The notes beneath the pieces were generated by a model that was not told the origin of the DNA, searched no databases, and saw only the letters and a list, made by a program, of their open reading frames with translations. From the NCBI GenBank assembly GCA_029778235.1, contig JAKOQS010000005.1:1-55149 (forward strand): DNA of 55,149 bases, read 5' to 3'. Source of the stretch: Chloroflexota bacterium (GTDB lineage Bacteria > Chloroflexota > Limnocylindria > Limnocylindrales > CSP1-4). Each line of letters begins with the position of its first letter. The first letter of the stretch is position 1. Of this stretch, positions 26,331 through 34,465 are shown piece by piece. A program made the position numbers and the translations under genes.

Positions 26331-27806
26331 TCAGCCCAGCTCCGCGCGGGCCGCGGCGAGGATCCGGGTCAGCTCGGACTGCTCGGGGGCGCCGAGCGGT
26401 GCCGGGTGGTGGTTGGCGAGGATCCAGGCCGCCCTCTCCCGGGCGACCTCCACCGGGTCCCGGAACCGGCCGCCGGCCAGCTCGTGCGTGAGGCCGCGCC
26501 TGAGCGCCGTGGGCATGTGTCGGCGCGTGTGGTCCTCTGCGAGGAAGTGGCCGCCCGGTCCCACGTTCGCGATGACGTCGAGGGCCAGCGTCTCCTCGTC
26601 GACCTCCTCCGCGAGGAGCGCGTGGCGGGCGCGCTGGTAGATGTCGTCGTCGAGGAGGATCGCCTCCGGGTACAGGAGCGTGTACGTCCGGCTGAGGCCC
26701 AGGCCCGTGACGATCTCCGGCCCCGCGAGCGCGGCCAGGAGCGGGTCGTGGGCGACCTCGGCGGCCGACTGCCACGTGCCCGCGGCGGGCGACTCGGTGC
26801 CGAAGCAGGCCGCGAGCGACGGCAGGCCCCAGTGATGGGCCATCTCCACCGGCGCGTACCGGGCCCGGCTGTCGATGGAGTAGCCCACGTACGCCCCGGT
26901 GCGCGGGTCCGCCCACGCCTTCATGATCGAGTGGAAGACCGGCGTCCCGGGGTACGCGAGCTGGAGCAGGACGATGCCCGAGATCACCTCGGCGTCGCCG
27001 ACGACGAGCGCGCCGGCCGAGGTCGCCGGGGCGGTGGTCCCCAGCGTGGGCATCGACAGGAAGCCGACCGGGAGGCCGGCCTCGGCCATGACGAGAGCCG
27101 CCTCCAGGCCCGCGTGGTCCTGCGCGAGCGGCGCGATGGAGCAGACGAGGTTCGACAGCATGGGGCGGGCGCGCAGGGCCTCCCGGCTGCCCGCGAGGAC
27201 CGTCGCCATCTCCACGGCGTACCGTGCCTCGGCGCGGCCCATGACCATGCCCTGGAAGTGCTTGACCGTGTTGTTGTATGCCGCGTCGATCTCGTGGAGC
27301 TGCGACGTACGGCCCATGTCCTGGGCGCTCACGGTGGGCCACATGAAGCCGATCGAGCCGAGGCGGTCGCAGATCCGCGCCATCGTGGCGACGTCGTCCT
27401 TGCGCGATGGCCGCTCCTCGCGGGTCTCCCAGTCGATGGTGGCGACGCCGCAGCCGTCGGTCGTGAAGTAGGTCGCCCCGTCCCCGATCGGCAGGTCGAA
27501 GGCCGGGTCGCGCGCGGCCATCGTGAACCCACGCGGCGCGGAGGCGAGCGCGCGGAGCACGAGATCGCGCGGGAACCGCACGACGCGGGTCTCCCGGTCG
27601 ACGACCGCCCCGTGGTCGCCCAGGATCCGGAGCGACGCCTCGTCGGGGAACCGGACGCCCACGTCCTCGAGCACCTGCAGGGTGGCGTCCCGCAACCGGT
27701 CGAGCTCCTCGTCGGTCAGGAACCGGACGCGGCGGTGCGCGCGGAGCGGCTCGAGCGGCGGCGTCGCGCTGAACGCCGCACCCCCGGTCTCGGTCGGTCC
27801 GGACAT
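26331..27806 (-). CDS. MttB-superfamily (trimethylamine methyltransferase-like) corrinoid methyltransferase, non-pyrrolysine
   Basis: This protein is 491 aa from ATG 27806, with AAGGAGG about 10 nt upstream; the longer frame adds only low-complexity Ala/Gly sequence. The N-terminus has the family opening FLTDEELDRLRDATLQVLED. The TIM-barrel body includes TTDGCGV, STLGTTAPATSAGALV-like segments and GPEIVTGLGL. No internal UAG codon is needed, so this is a non-Pyl member. Characterised relatives demethylate glycine betaine and other quaternary amines or N-methyl compounds and hand the methyl group to a corrinoid protein. No corrinoid protein or methyltetrahydrofolate partner gene is in the window, so the substrate and acceptor are unknown. 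It precedes, on the same strand, nothing obviously related; a TetR gene lies upstream. Confidence 0.85.
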   Translation of the reverse strand: MSGPTETGGAAFSATPPLEPLRAHRRVRFLTDEELDRLRDATLQVLEDVGVRFPDEASLRILGDHGAVVDRETRVVRFPRDLVLRALASAPRGFTMAARDPAFDLPIGDGATYFTTDGCGVATIDWETREERPSRKDDVATMARICDRLGSIGFMWPTVSAQDMGRTSQLHEIDAAYNNTVKHFQGMVMGRAEARYAVEMATVLAGSREALRARPMLSNLVCSIAPLAQDHAGLEAALVMAEAGLPVGFLSMPTLGTTAPATSAGALVVGDAEVISGIVLLQLAYPGTPVFHSIMKAWADPRTGAYVGYSIDSRARYAPVEMAHHWGLPSLAACFGTESPAAGTWQSAAEVAHDPLLAALAGPEIVTGLGLSRTYTLLYPEAILLDDDIYQRARHALLAEEVDEETLALDVIANVGPGGHFLAEDHTRRHMPTALRRGLTHELAGGRFRDPVEVARERAAWILANHHPAPLGAPEQSELTRILAAARAELG

Positions 27807-27964
27807 GGTCGAGTCGCCTCCTTCGCGTGCGGCGGTCGGCGAGGCGGCGGGCGCCCGTCCCGCGGCGTCCCCTGCGGACACCATAGCCGATGCATGTCCA
27901 TCGCCGGCGGCGCTCGCGCGGCCTGGCTCGCGAGCGGGAGTCCCGCCGCGCATCGCGGCGGCGA

Positions 27965-28831
27965 TCAGCCGTCCGGACGCCTCGCGGCAGCCAGGCGCGC
28001 CGTGAGTCCGTCGATGACCGTTTCGAGGCCGATGCCGTACTGCTCGGACGGCGAGCGCCCCCCGATGGCCGGCGCGACCCGCGCGATCGCCGGGAACCGC
28101 GCGGGGTCGAGCGACCGGAGGTAGGCGACACCCTGCCTCTGGGCCTCGCGGAAGTCCGGTGAACGCCCGGCCATGACGGCGAAGCCGAGCTGGAACATGT
28201 AGAGCGACTGGTAGGCGTCGAAGGCGTCGCGGGGTTCGAAACCGGCCTCGTCGAGGACCTCGAGGATCCGCTCGAACAGGGCGATCCCCGCCGCGCCATA
28301 TCGTGCGCGGCCGGCCATGAGGTCGACCGCGTTGGGGTGCGCCTGCAGGGCGTCGAGCATCGCGGTGTGGACCTCCCGGAGCTCGTGCTGCCAGTCGCCC
28401 GCCCGCGGCGGCACGACGATCCCCTCGAGCACGCGCTCCCCGACGAGGTCAAGGAGCTCCGCCTTGTCGCGCACGTGCCAGTAGACCGCCATCGGCGTCA
28501 CGCCCAGGTCGGCGGCGAGGCGGCGGATCGAGAGGCCGTCGACCCCCTCGGCATCGACGATCCGCAGCGCGGCGTCCACGATCGCGGCGCGGTCGAGGAC
28601 GGGATGGGCGCCGCGCCGGGGGTGACGGCGCTCCTCGCGCCACGGCAGAGCGGGCAGGCCCGAAGACGCGCCGGCCGTGGGGTCGACGAGCGCGTCCGTG
28701 CCTCCTTGCCCCGTCTCGCCGCCGTCGGACGCCTCGCCGCCGTGAGCCGCCGCCGGACCGCCGGGCCGGCGACCTCCTCGCGCCGCCCCGCGGTCGTTCG
28801 CTCTCGGCGTGTCATCCCGCGCGTTCGTCAT
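27965..28831 (-). CDS. TetR family transcriptional regulator
   Basis: This protein is 288 aa from ATG 28831, chosen because GGGAGG lies 5 nt upstream; ATG 28855 is the longer alternative. The first ~75 residues are a disordered Gly/Ala/Asp-rich extension. The TetR HTH follows (DRAAIVDAALRIVD, LSIRRLAADLGVTPMAVYWHV, then KAELLD). The C-terminal ligand/dimer domain is of the TetR_C type, with conserved GAAGIALFERILEVL and QLGFAVMAG segments. It faces a small membrane-protein gene across a 117-nt region with two palindromes (28870-28882, 28889-28901). It therefore probably represses itself and that gene. The ligand is unknown. Confidence 0.92.
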   Translation of the reverse strand: MTNARDDTPRANDRGAARGGRRPGGPAAAHGGEASDGGETGQGGTDALVDPTAGASSGLPALPWREERRHPRRGAHPVLDRAAIVDAALRIVDAEGVDGLSIRRLAADLGVTPMAVYWHVRDKAELLDLVGERVLEGIVVPPRAGDWQHELREVHTAMLDALQAHPNAVDLMAGRARYGAAGIALFERILEVLDEAGFEPRDAFDAYQSLYMFQLGFAVMAGRSPDFREAQRQGVAYLRSLDPARFPAIARVAPAIGGRSPSEQYGIGLETVIDGLTARLAAARRPDG

Positions 28832-28869
28832 GGGGTCCTCCCGAGAACGGGCCATTCGTCACTTCTGAG

Positions 28870-28901
28870 TGTACAACGTACAACCCATTATACGTCGTAT
28901 A
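28870..28901. promoter_or_regulatory. Twin TetR-type operators and divergent promoters
   Basis: Two 13-bp inverted repeats are centred 19 bp apart: TGTACAACGTACA (28870-28882, 5-bp arms) and TATACGTCGTATA (28889-28901, 6-bp arms). A consensus minus-strand -10, TATAAT (28892-28887), for tetR overlaps the second. A plus-strand TATAGT (28898-28903) for the 28949 gene also overlaps it. The local sequence is strikingly AT-rich for this genome. Confidence 0.7.
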
Positions 28902-28948
28902 GTTCTCATCGGACCACACGGCGAACCAGGACGTGGGAGCACTGGACG

Positions 28949-29368
28949 ATGGCGACGACAGGACGTCAGCAGGTCGGCCGCGGGGACGCGGACGCACGGG
29001 CGATCGGAGGGAGCAGAGGCCTCATGGACAGGATCATCACCGGCACCGTGGACGGCGTCGTCGTCCCCGTCACCGGCGTCATCCCGACGCTCGTCACGAG
29101 CGGCGTGCTGTTCGTCGTCTTCCTGGCGCTCTGGATCGCGTTCGGCGCCGGCCTCGTGCTGAGCCAGGGCAGCCTCGATGCGGCATGGGAGTGGATCCGC
29201 GGCCTGCCGCTGATCGTCCAGGCCGTCGCGTGGCTGCTGTTCCTGCCCGTGGTGGCAGCCCTCTGGATCTGGGAGACGAGCTGGCCGCTCGTGCTGCGGC
29301 TCGTCCTCGTCGTCGGCCTGGCCGGCTGGAGCCTGGTGATGTTCCTGCCGCGCTCGTCGCAGGGGTAG
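28949..29368 (+). CDS. Small three-TM membrane protein divergent from tetR
   Basis: This 139-aa protein has a Gly/Arg-rich cytoplasmic N-terminus and an amphipathic segment. Three helices follow at about 50-72, 89-108 and 113-132. ATG 28949 is preceded by GGGAG about 9 nt upstream. No known family or catalytic motif is recognised. The shared operator region makes it the prime target of the adjacent TetR regulator. By analogy with TetR-controlled membrane proteins, an envelope or export-related role is possible, but it is too small for a classical transporter. It converges with the Mut7-C gene, with 11 nt between stops. Confidence 0.78.
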   Translation: MATTGRQQVGRGDADARAIGGSRGLMDRIITGTVDGVVVPVTGVIPTLVTSGVLFVVFLALWIAFGAGLVLSQGSLDAAWEWIRGLPLIVQAVAWLLFLPVVAALWIWETSWPLVLRLVLVVGLAGWSLVMFLPRSSQG

Positions 29369-29379
29369 GCTCCTCGCCC

Positions 29380-30135
29380 CTACCGCTCGCCGGGGCCCTC
29401 GCCGAGCGTCGCCTCGAGGAGCCGCGTCATCCGCCGGTGGTGCGACCCGCGCCAGTAGATGCCGCCGCAGGCGGGGCACCGTCGGAACGTCGCCTGCTCG
29501 CGCTGGACGCGGGCCGGGACCGCATCGCGGATCGCCTCCCGACCGACGTCCTCGAGCAGCGCGCTGCACCGGAGGCAGCGCGCGAACGGCCGGACCTCGT
29601 CGGCCAGCCCGAATCGCGCGACGACCTCGGCGAGCTGGTCGGCGGGCGCGTCATGGCGGACGATCGCACCCCATCGGACGGCGCCGCGCTTGAGGAGCCC
29701 GCGGTCGCGGGTGAGGAGGATCCGGTCCTCGGCGACGGCGAGTCCGGCGATCTTCGCGTCGTCGGCGTCACGGTCGTACGCGGTGTCGAAGCCACACATC
29801 CGCAGGTAAGCGGCGAGGCGGCCGAGGTGTCCGTCGAGGACGAACCGCGCCTCCCCGGCGGGTCGCGCGGCGACGGGTGGGATCGCCACGGGCGCCGGGC
29901 CGCTCCAGCCGAAGGGGTACGCGTCCACGCGGTCCCCGGGAGTGAGCCGGTCCAGGAGCCGGGCCGGTCGACCGGCGATGGCGACCAGGGCGACCTCCGG
30001 GTGCGGGACCCCCGCGGCCTCCAGGACGTCCTTCGCGCCCGGGCGTCCGGCGATCGGGCGGCGCAGGACGGTCCCACGCAGGCCGGACGAGAGGAAGTCC
30101 TCGAGCGCGCCGTGGAGGCGGACGTCGACGGTCAC
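29380..30135 (-). CDS. Mut7-C RNase domain protein with ubiquitin-like N-terminus
   Basis: This protein is 251 aa from GTG 30135. That start is chosen because TACCGT lies exactly 6 nt upstream (leaderless pattern) and the ubiquitin-like fold begins there (TVDVRLHGALEDFL); ATG 30171 is the alternative. Residues about 1-80 are the Mut7-C ubiquitin-like domain. Residues about 95-250 are the Mut7-C PIN-type RNase domain (FVLDGHLGRLAAYLRMCGFDT, DDAKIAGLA, ILLTRDRGLL) with acidic residues expected for metal-dependent cleavage. A four-Cys zinc ribbon (CLRC, CPAC) and GIYWRGSHHRRM form the C-terminus. Family members are predicted RNases of unknown target. No antitoxin-like partner is adjacent. Confidence 0.88.
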   Translation of the reverse strand: MTVDVRLHGALEDFLSSGLRGTVLRRPIAGRPGAKDVLEAAGVPHPEVALVAIAGRPARLLDRLTPGDRVDAYPFGWSGPAPVAIPPVAARPAGEARFVLDGHLGRLAAYLRMCGFDTAYDRDADDAKIAGLAVAEDRILLTRDRGLLKRGAVRWGAIVRHDAPADQLAEVVARFGLADEVRPFARCLRCSALLEDVGREAIRDAVPARVQREQATFRRCPACGGIYWRGSHHRRMTRLLEATLGEGPGER

Positions 30136-30141
30136 GGTCCC

Positions 30142-30147
30142 ACGGTA
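30142..30147 (-). promoter_or_regulatory. TACCGT -10 box, leaderless start
   Basis: On the minus strand TACCGT ends exactly 6 nt before GTG 30135. This spacing decides the start of the Mut7-C gene. Confidence 0.5.
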
Positions 30148-30181
30148 CGCCGGCGGCGCACCGTGGGACATGCCGGGCCTG

Positions 30182-30529
30182 CTATGCCCGGTAGTAGGCG
30201 ACCATGACCTCCTCGCCGGCGTCCAGGCCGGCGAGGGCGCTGCGCACGTCGAGTGCGACCGCCCGGCTCAGGTCGGCGTCCTCGCGCTGGCTGCGGTGGA
30301 GCTGCGCGCGGTAGCCATGCTCCTGGAGGAGATCGGCCTCCGCCCAGACGCGCTTGCGGCTCTTGGTGTCGTTGCGATATCGGCGGATGAGGAGCGGGGC
30401 CGTCCACTTGTCGGTCGCGCGCGAGAGCTCGCTCGCGGTCTCCCAGTCGGACGACCAGTTGAGGAACCAGGCCACGATGAAGATGACGCTGGCGATCACC
30501 AGGGCGGTGACTGCCGGATCAGGAGACAA
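30182..30529 (-). CDS. Small single-TM protein, unknown function
   Basis: This protein is 115 aa from TTG 30529. The start is chosen from GGAGG 8 nt upstream; the longer frame to 30709 begins in GC-rich sequence that looks non-coding. One N-terminal helix (about residues 7-24, VTALVIASVIFIVAWFLNW) anchors a mostly charged cytoplasmic domain. That domain includes WETASELSRATDKWTAPLLI and RYRNDTKSRKRVWAEADLLQEHGY. The C-terminus ends VMVAYYRA. No family is recognised. A TACCGT box (30570-30565) gives a leader of about 29 nt. It is 46 nt upstream of the Mut7-C start on the same strand, so the two may be co-transcribed. Confidence 0.72.
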   Translation of the reverse strand: MSPDPAVTALVIASVIFIVAWFLNWSSDWETASELSRATDKWTAPLLIRRYRNDTKSRKRVWAEADLLQEHGYRAQLHRSQREDADLSRAVALDVRSALAGLDAGEEVMVAYYRA

Positions 30530-30704
30530 GTGCGGGCCCTCCGCGTGGGACGGGGTGTCCGGCGACGGTAGCAGCCGTCGACCAACCTGTCTTCGGCGGG
30601 GCCGACGATACGGATGGCCGGCCACAGGACGCGGTGGCGGTGCGGCGAGCCCGTGGGCCCCACACGACCCCCGATGATCCACCCTCCCCGCCTCCTCCAC
30701 CGCG

Positions 30705-30710
30705 TACACT
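30705..30710 (+). promoter_or_regulatory. TACACT -10 box of the ATP-grasp gene
   Basis: TACACT ends 10 nt before ATG 30721, which implies a leader of only a few nucleotides. No Shine-Dalgarno precedes the ATG. Confidence 0.5.
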
Positions 30711-30720
30711 CGCTCTCCCG

Positions 30721-31887
30721 ATGAACGTGGTCTTCCTCTCGCCCCACTTCCCGCCCACGCTGTACCTGTTCTGCCTGCGTCTGCGCGAGCTGGGGGCGAC
30801 GGTCCTGGGCGTGGCGGACGCGGCCTACGATTCCCTTCGCCCTGATCTCCGCGACGCGCTCACCGAGTACTACCGCGTCCCCGATCTCCACGACTACGAC
30901 GCGCTCGTCCGGGCTCTCGGACACTTCACCGCCCGCCACGGCCGGATCGACCGGATCGATTCGCTCAACGAGTACTGGCTCGAGACCGAGGCCCGCCTCC
31001 GGACGGACTTCAACATCCCTGGCCTGAACCTCCAGACGATCGGCCGGGTCAAGCGCAAATCGGCGATGAAACGCGTCTTCGAGCGCGCCGGTGTGCCGAC
31101 CGCGCGCGGCCGCGTCGCGCGGACCACGCCGGCGGCGCGGGACTTCATCGCGGAGGTCGGGTACCCGGTCATCGCCAAGCCCGATGTCGGCGTGGGTGCA
31201 GCACGGACCTATCGGATCGAGAACGACGACGATCTCGCCGCCTTCCTCGCCGGTCGGGCACGCGTCGACTACATCCTCGAGGAGGAGCTCACGGGCCAGC
31301 TCCTCTCGTTCGACGGACTGGTCGATCGCGGCGGGCGGATCGTCTTCTCGTCATCGCTCGTCTACGGCCTGCCCGTCCTCGACGCCGTCCGGGGCGCGGA
31401 CATGTGGTACTGGATCGACCGCGAGATCGCACCGGACCTCGCCGAGATCGGGGAGCGCCTCGTCCGCGCGTTCGACGTCCGCGAGCGCCCGTTCCACTTC
31501 GAGTTCTTCCGCCTGCCGGACGGCGGGCTCACCGCCCTCGAGGTGAACATGCGGCAGCCCGGTGGCCTGACGGTGGACATGTGGGACTGGGCGAACGAGA
31601 TCGACTTCTACCGGGCCTGGGCGGAGGTGGTCGTCAAGGGGACCACGGTCGTCGAGACGGACCGGCCGTACTACTGCCTCTGGGCTGGCCGAAAGGTCGG
31701 CCGGGCGTATCGGCTCGACCACGACGCGGTGCTCGAGCGGTACGGACCCTCGATGGTCCATCACGAGCGGGTGGACGACGTCTTCGCGCCCGCCATCGGC
31801 AACTACGGCTACATCCTGCGCGGCCCCGACCTCGCCCCCCTGGCGGACGCCGCCGAGGCGATCCAGGCGCTCGCCGCCACCGACTGA
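30721..31887 (+). CDS. ATP-grasp domain protein (putative carboxylate-amine/thiol ligase)
   Basis: This protein is 388 aa. Residues 1-95 are a Rossmann-like pre-ATP-grasp domain (VVFLSPHFPP, LGATVLGVADA). The ATP-grasp fold follows: VKRKSAMKRVFERAGVPTARG, then VGYPVIAKPDVGVGA (nucleotide lysine and loop), YILEEELTG, FHFEFFR and LEVNMRQPGG (Mg ligands Glu/Asn). This points to ATP-dependent activation of a carboxylate as acyl phosphate and ligation to an amine or thiol. The product is unknown. A serine esterase starts 100 nt downstream on the same strand, and the pair probably acts on one metabolite. The start has a near-leaderless TACACT box and no ribosome site. Confidence 0.9.
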   Translation: MNVVFLSPHFPPTLYLFCLRLRELGATVLGVADAAYDSLRPDLRDALTEYYRVPDLHDYDALVRALGHFTARHGRIDRIDSLNEYWLETEARLRTDFNIPGLNLQTIGRVKRKSAMKRVFERAGVPTARGRVARTTPAARDFIAEVGYPVIAKPDVGVGAARTYRIENDDDLAAFLAGRARVDYILEEELTGQLLSFDGLVDRGGRIVFSSSLVYGLPVLDAVRGADMWYWIDREIAPDLAEIGERLVRAFDVRERPFHFEFFRLPDGGLTALEVNMRQPGGLTVDMWDWANEIDFYRAWAEVVVKGTTVVETDRPYYCLWAGRKVGRAYRLDHDAVLERYGPSMVHHERVDDVFAPAIGNYGYILRGPDLAPLADAAEAIQALAATD

Positions 31888-31987
31888 GCGGTCGGCGGCC
31901 CGGCCGGCGGCCCGACCGGCGGCCGGCGGCTCGGCCGCCACCCCACCCCAGCCCGGAACGATCACCCCCAGCCAGCCCGGAGGCTCC

Positions 31988-32722
31988 ATGCACGTCGAGG
32001 AACGCACCTGGCACAGCCCGTCGCTGGGCCACGACATGAGCCTCAAGGTCTACGGCCACGACGGCCGGCCCGTCGTGGCGTTCCCATCCCAGGAGGGCCG
32101 CTACTGGGACTTCGAGAACTGGGGGATGGTGGACGCCTGCGCCGGCTTCATCGAGTCGGGGCGCATGCGCATCGTCGCGGTGGACGGCATCGACTGGCAG
32201 ACGTGGGCGAACTGGGACGCCCACCCGGGGGACCGGGCGCGCCGGCACGAGGACTACGACCGCTACCTCGTGACCGAGGTCGTCCCCTTCATCCGCGACC
32301 TCACCGGCCGAGAGACCGCATGGGCCACCGGGGCGAGCATGGGCGGATACCACTCGGCCAACGCGCTCTTCCGGCATCCCGACCTGTTCGACGGCCTCAT
32401 CGCCATGTCCGGGCTCTACCAGCTCCGGATGTTCGTGGGCGAGCACGTGGACGACGCCGTCTACTTCAACAGCCCGCTGCTTTTCCTGCCGAACCTGGAG
32501 GACCCCTGGCACCTGGACCGCCTGCGCGCGGCGCGGATCGCGATCGTGGTGGGCCAGGGAGCGTGGGAGGAGGAGATGATCGCCGACACGCGGGCGCTCG
32601 AGGGCGTGCTGCGCGCGAAGGGGATCCCGGCGATCGTGGACTACTGGGGCCACGACGTGAACCACGACTGGCCGTGGTGGCGGCGGATGCTGCCGCACTA
32701 CCTGGACGTGCTCGGGATCTGA
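31988..32722 (+). CDS. Alpha/beta hydrolase, putative esterase family
   Basis: This protein is 244 aa and starts 4 nt after GGAGG. It is of the putative-esterase (EstD/feruloyl esterase-like) type: an N-terminal substrate strand region, PVVAFPSQEGRYWDFEN, nucleophile Ser in the elbow GASMGGYHSANA and catalytic His in WGHDVNHDWPWW near the C-terminus. There is no signal peptide, so it is cytoplasmic. It follows an ATP-grasp ligase gene, which suggests that it hydrolyses an ester, thioester or peptide made or used by that enzyme; this is inference. The 100-nt gap between them is GC-rich with imperfect CGGCCGG-type repeats. Confidence 0.88.
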   Translation: MHVEERTWHSPSLGHDMSLKVYGHDGRPVVAFPSQEGRYWDFENWGMVDACAGFIESGRMRIVAVDGIDWQTWANWDAHPGDRARRHEDYDRYLVTEVVPFIRDLTGRETAWATGASMGGYHSANALFRHPDLFDGLIAMSGLYQLRMFVGEHVDDAVYFNSPLLFLPNLEDPWHLDRLRAARIAIVVGQGAWEEEMIADTRALEGVLRAKGIPAIVDYWGHDVNHDWPWWRRMLPHYLDVLGI

Positions 32723-32853
32723 CGGGAGGGCGCGGTCGCGGGCGGGCCGGACGGGGCGGCGTGCGGCGACGGTCCCCCTTTCCAGCGCGCCGCCTGCCGC
32801 GTATGCTGCCGCCTTCGGCCGGGCGGGATCCGGCCCGAGCCAGAGAGGTCGCG

Positions 32854-34302
32854 ATGCGTCCCCCGCGTCCCCGGCACGGCACGTCGGTCCTCCACGTCCC
32901 GGCGGCGCCGGCGGCGGCCGCCCTCCTCCTCGCGCTGGTGACCTCCGGCGCCATGCCCTGGTCTCCGCCGGTGGAGGCCGCCTCCCCGCGCTATCCCTCC
33001 TTCACCCGTCCGCTCATCATCCCCAAGGTCCGATCCGGGTCGGCCGTCACGCTCCGCGCGAAGTTGGCCGACGTCCAGATCCTCCCGGGCCGCAAGACGC
33101 GCATGTGGACGTACGACGGGACGTTCCCGGGTCCGACGATCCGCCAGCGGACGGGGCGGACGACGACCGTGACCCTGGTGAACGACCTGCCGGCGGCGGC
33201 CGGGAGCCTGACGCTCCACAACCACGGCAACCACTCCGCCTCGGCGAGCGATGGGCAGCCGGACGCGTACCTCGCCGAGCCGGGCGGCGGCTCCACGGCG
33301 TACACGTACACCGGGACCGAGGACGGCGGGAACGAGCGCGGAGCGTTCCAGTGGTACCACGACCACCGGATGGACGTGACCGGGCGCAACGTGTGGATGG
33401 GCCTGGCGGGGATGTACATCATCGACGACCCGGCGGACCCGCAGACGCTCCCGAAGGGGGCGTTCGACGTGCCGCTCATGGTGGTGGACCGTTCGTTCGA
33501 CGCGGGCAACCAGCTGCGGTACGCGTTCGACCGCGACGGGGTCACCGGCGACGTCACCCTCGTGAACGGCGTCCCCCAGCCGTACCTCGCGGTGGCCGAC
33601 CGACGCTACCGGTTGCGGATCCTCAACGCCTCGAACGCGCGGTCGTACACGTTCGCGCTGTCGGACGGGATGTCGTTCCTGCAGATCGGGACGGATTCCG
33701 GCCTCCTGCCGGCGCCGGTCCGCCGCACGCGGATCACGCTCGCACCGGCGGAGCGGGCGGAGGTCGTGGTGGACTTCGCCGGGAAGCTGGGGAAGAGGGT
33801 CGTCCTGCGCGACCTTGCGGCGGACGGGCCGCAGCGCTCGGTGCTCCAGTTCCGCGTCACGCGCCACGTGCGCGACGACAGCTCCGTGCCGGCGACCCTG
33901 CGGCCGCTGCCGGTCCTCGACGACGCGCCCGCGGCCGAGCGGACCTTCTCGTTCGGCCAGGCCCGCCTGACGGGGCGCTGGACGATCAACGACCGGGGGT
34001 TCGACCCGATGCGCGTGGACGCAAGCCCGAGGCTGGGGACGACGGAGCTCTGGACCTTCGTGAACGACAGCGGGGCGCCGCACGTGGTGCACGTCCACGG
34101 GACGGACCAGCTGCTCGTGAGCCGCGACGGGAGGCCGCCGGCACCGTACGAGGCGATGAAGGAGTCGTGGCCGCTGGGGATCGGGGAGACGATCACGGTG
34201 AAGCTGAAGCTCACGGACAACCTGGGGACGTTCATGCTCCACTGCCACATCCTCGAGCACGAGGACGCGGCGATGATGGCCCAGTACGAGGTGGTGCCGT
34301 AG
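32854..34302 (+). CDS. Secreted multicopper oxidase
   Basis: This 482-aa protein has an N-terminal signal sequence: a basic start, then a hydrophobic core at about 16-34 ending near VEAAS. Three cupredoxin domains are present with all four copper motifs. H122/H124 are in LHNHGNH, and WYHDH carries the second HxH. HVVHVHG and HCHILEHEDAAM form the C-terminal type 1 and trinuclear ligands, with Met as axial ligand. It therefore belongs to the laccase/CueO/SpoA-like oxidases acting outside the membrane on phenols, metals or Cu(I). The start is ATG 32854 with AGAGAGG upstream. A TATGCT box at 32802-32807 gives a leader of about 40 nt. No copper chaperone or resistance gene is adjacent. Confidence 0.94.
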   Translation: MRPPRPRHGTSVLHVPAAPAAAALLLALVTSGAMPWSPPVEAASPRYPSFTRPLIIPKVRSGSAVTLRAKLADVQILPGRKTRMWTYDGTFPGPTIRQRTGRTTTVTLVNDLPAAAGSLTLHNHGNHSASASDGQPDAYLAEPGGGSTAYTYTGTEDGGNERGAFQWYHDHRMDVTGRNVWMGLAGMYIIDDPADPQTLPKGAFDVPLMVVDRSFDAGNQLRYAFDRDGVTGDVTLVNGVPQPYLAVADRRYRLRILNASNARSYTFALSDGMSFLQIGTDSGLLPAPVRRTRITLAPAERAEVVVDFAGKLGKRVVLRDLAADGPQRSVLQFRVTRHVRDDSSVPATLRPLPVLDDAPAAERTFSFGQARLTGRWTINDRGFDPMRVDASPRLGTTELWTFVNDSGAPHVVHVHGTDQLLVSRDGRPPAPYEAMKESWPLGIGETITVKLKLTDNLGTFMLHCHILEHEDAAMMAQYEVVP

Positions 34303-34339
34303 GGTACGTCGGCGCAGTGGCACGGACGATGGCCCCGGC

Positions 34340-34407
34340 GGGGCGGCCCCGGCCTGGCGGCCCTGACGGGGCGGCCCCGGCCTGGCGGCCATCACGGGGC
34401 GGCCCGG
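34340..34407. repeat. 28-bp GC-rich tandem repeat (about 2.4 copies)
   Basis: Copies at 34340-34367 and 34368-34395 and a partial from 34396 share GGGGCGGCCCCGGCCTGGCG. It lies in the 163-nt gap after the multicopper oxidase and may fold into GGCC-rich hairpins that act as a terminator. Confidence 0.7.
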
Positions 34408-34465
34408 CGTCGGGTCGAGGGACGGGCGGGCCGAGGGACGCGGTCAGGACGAGACAGGAGGATCG

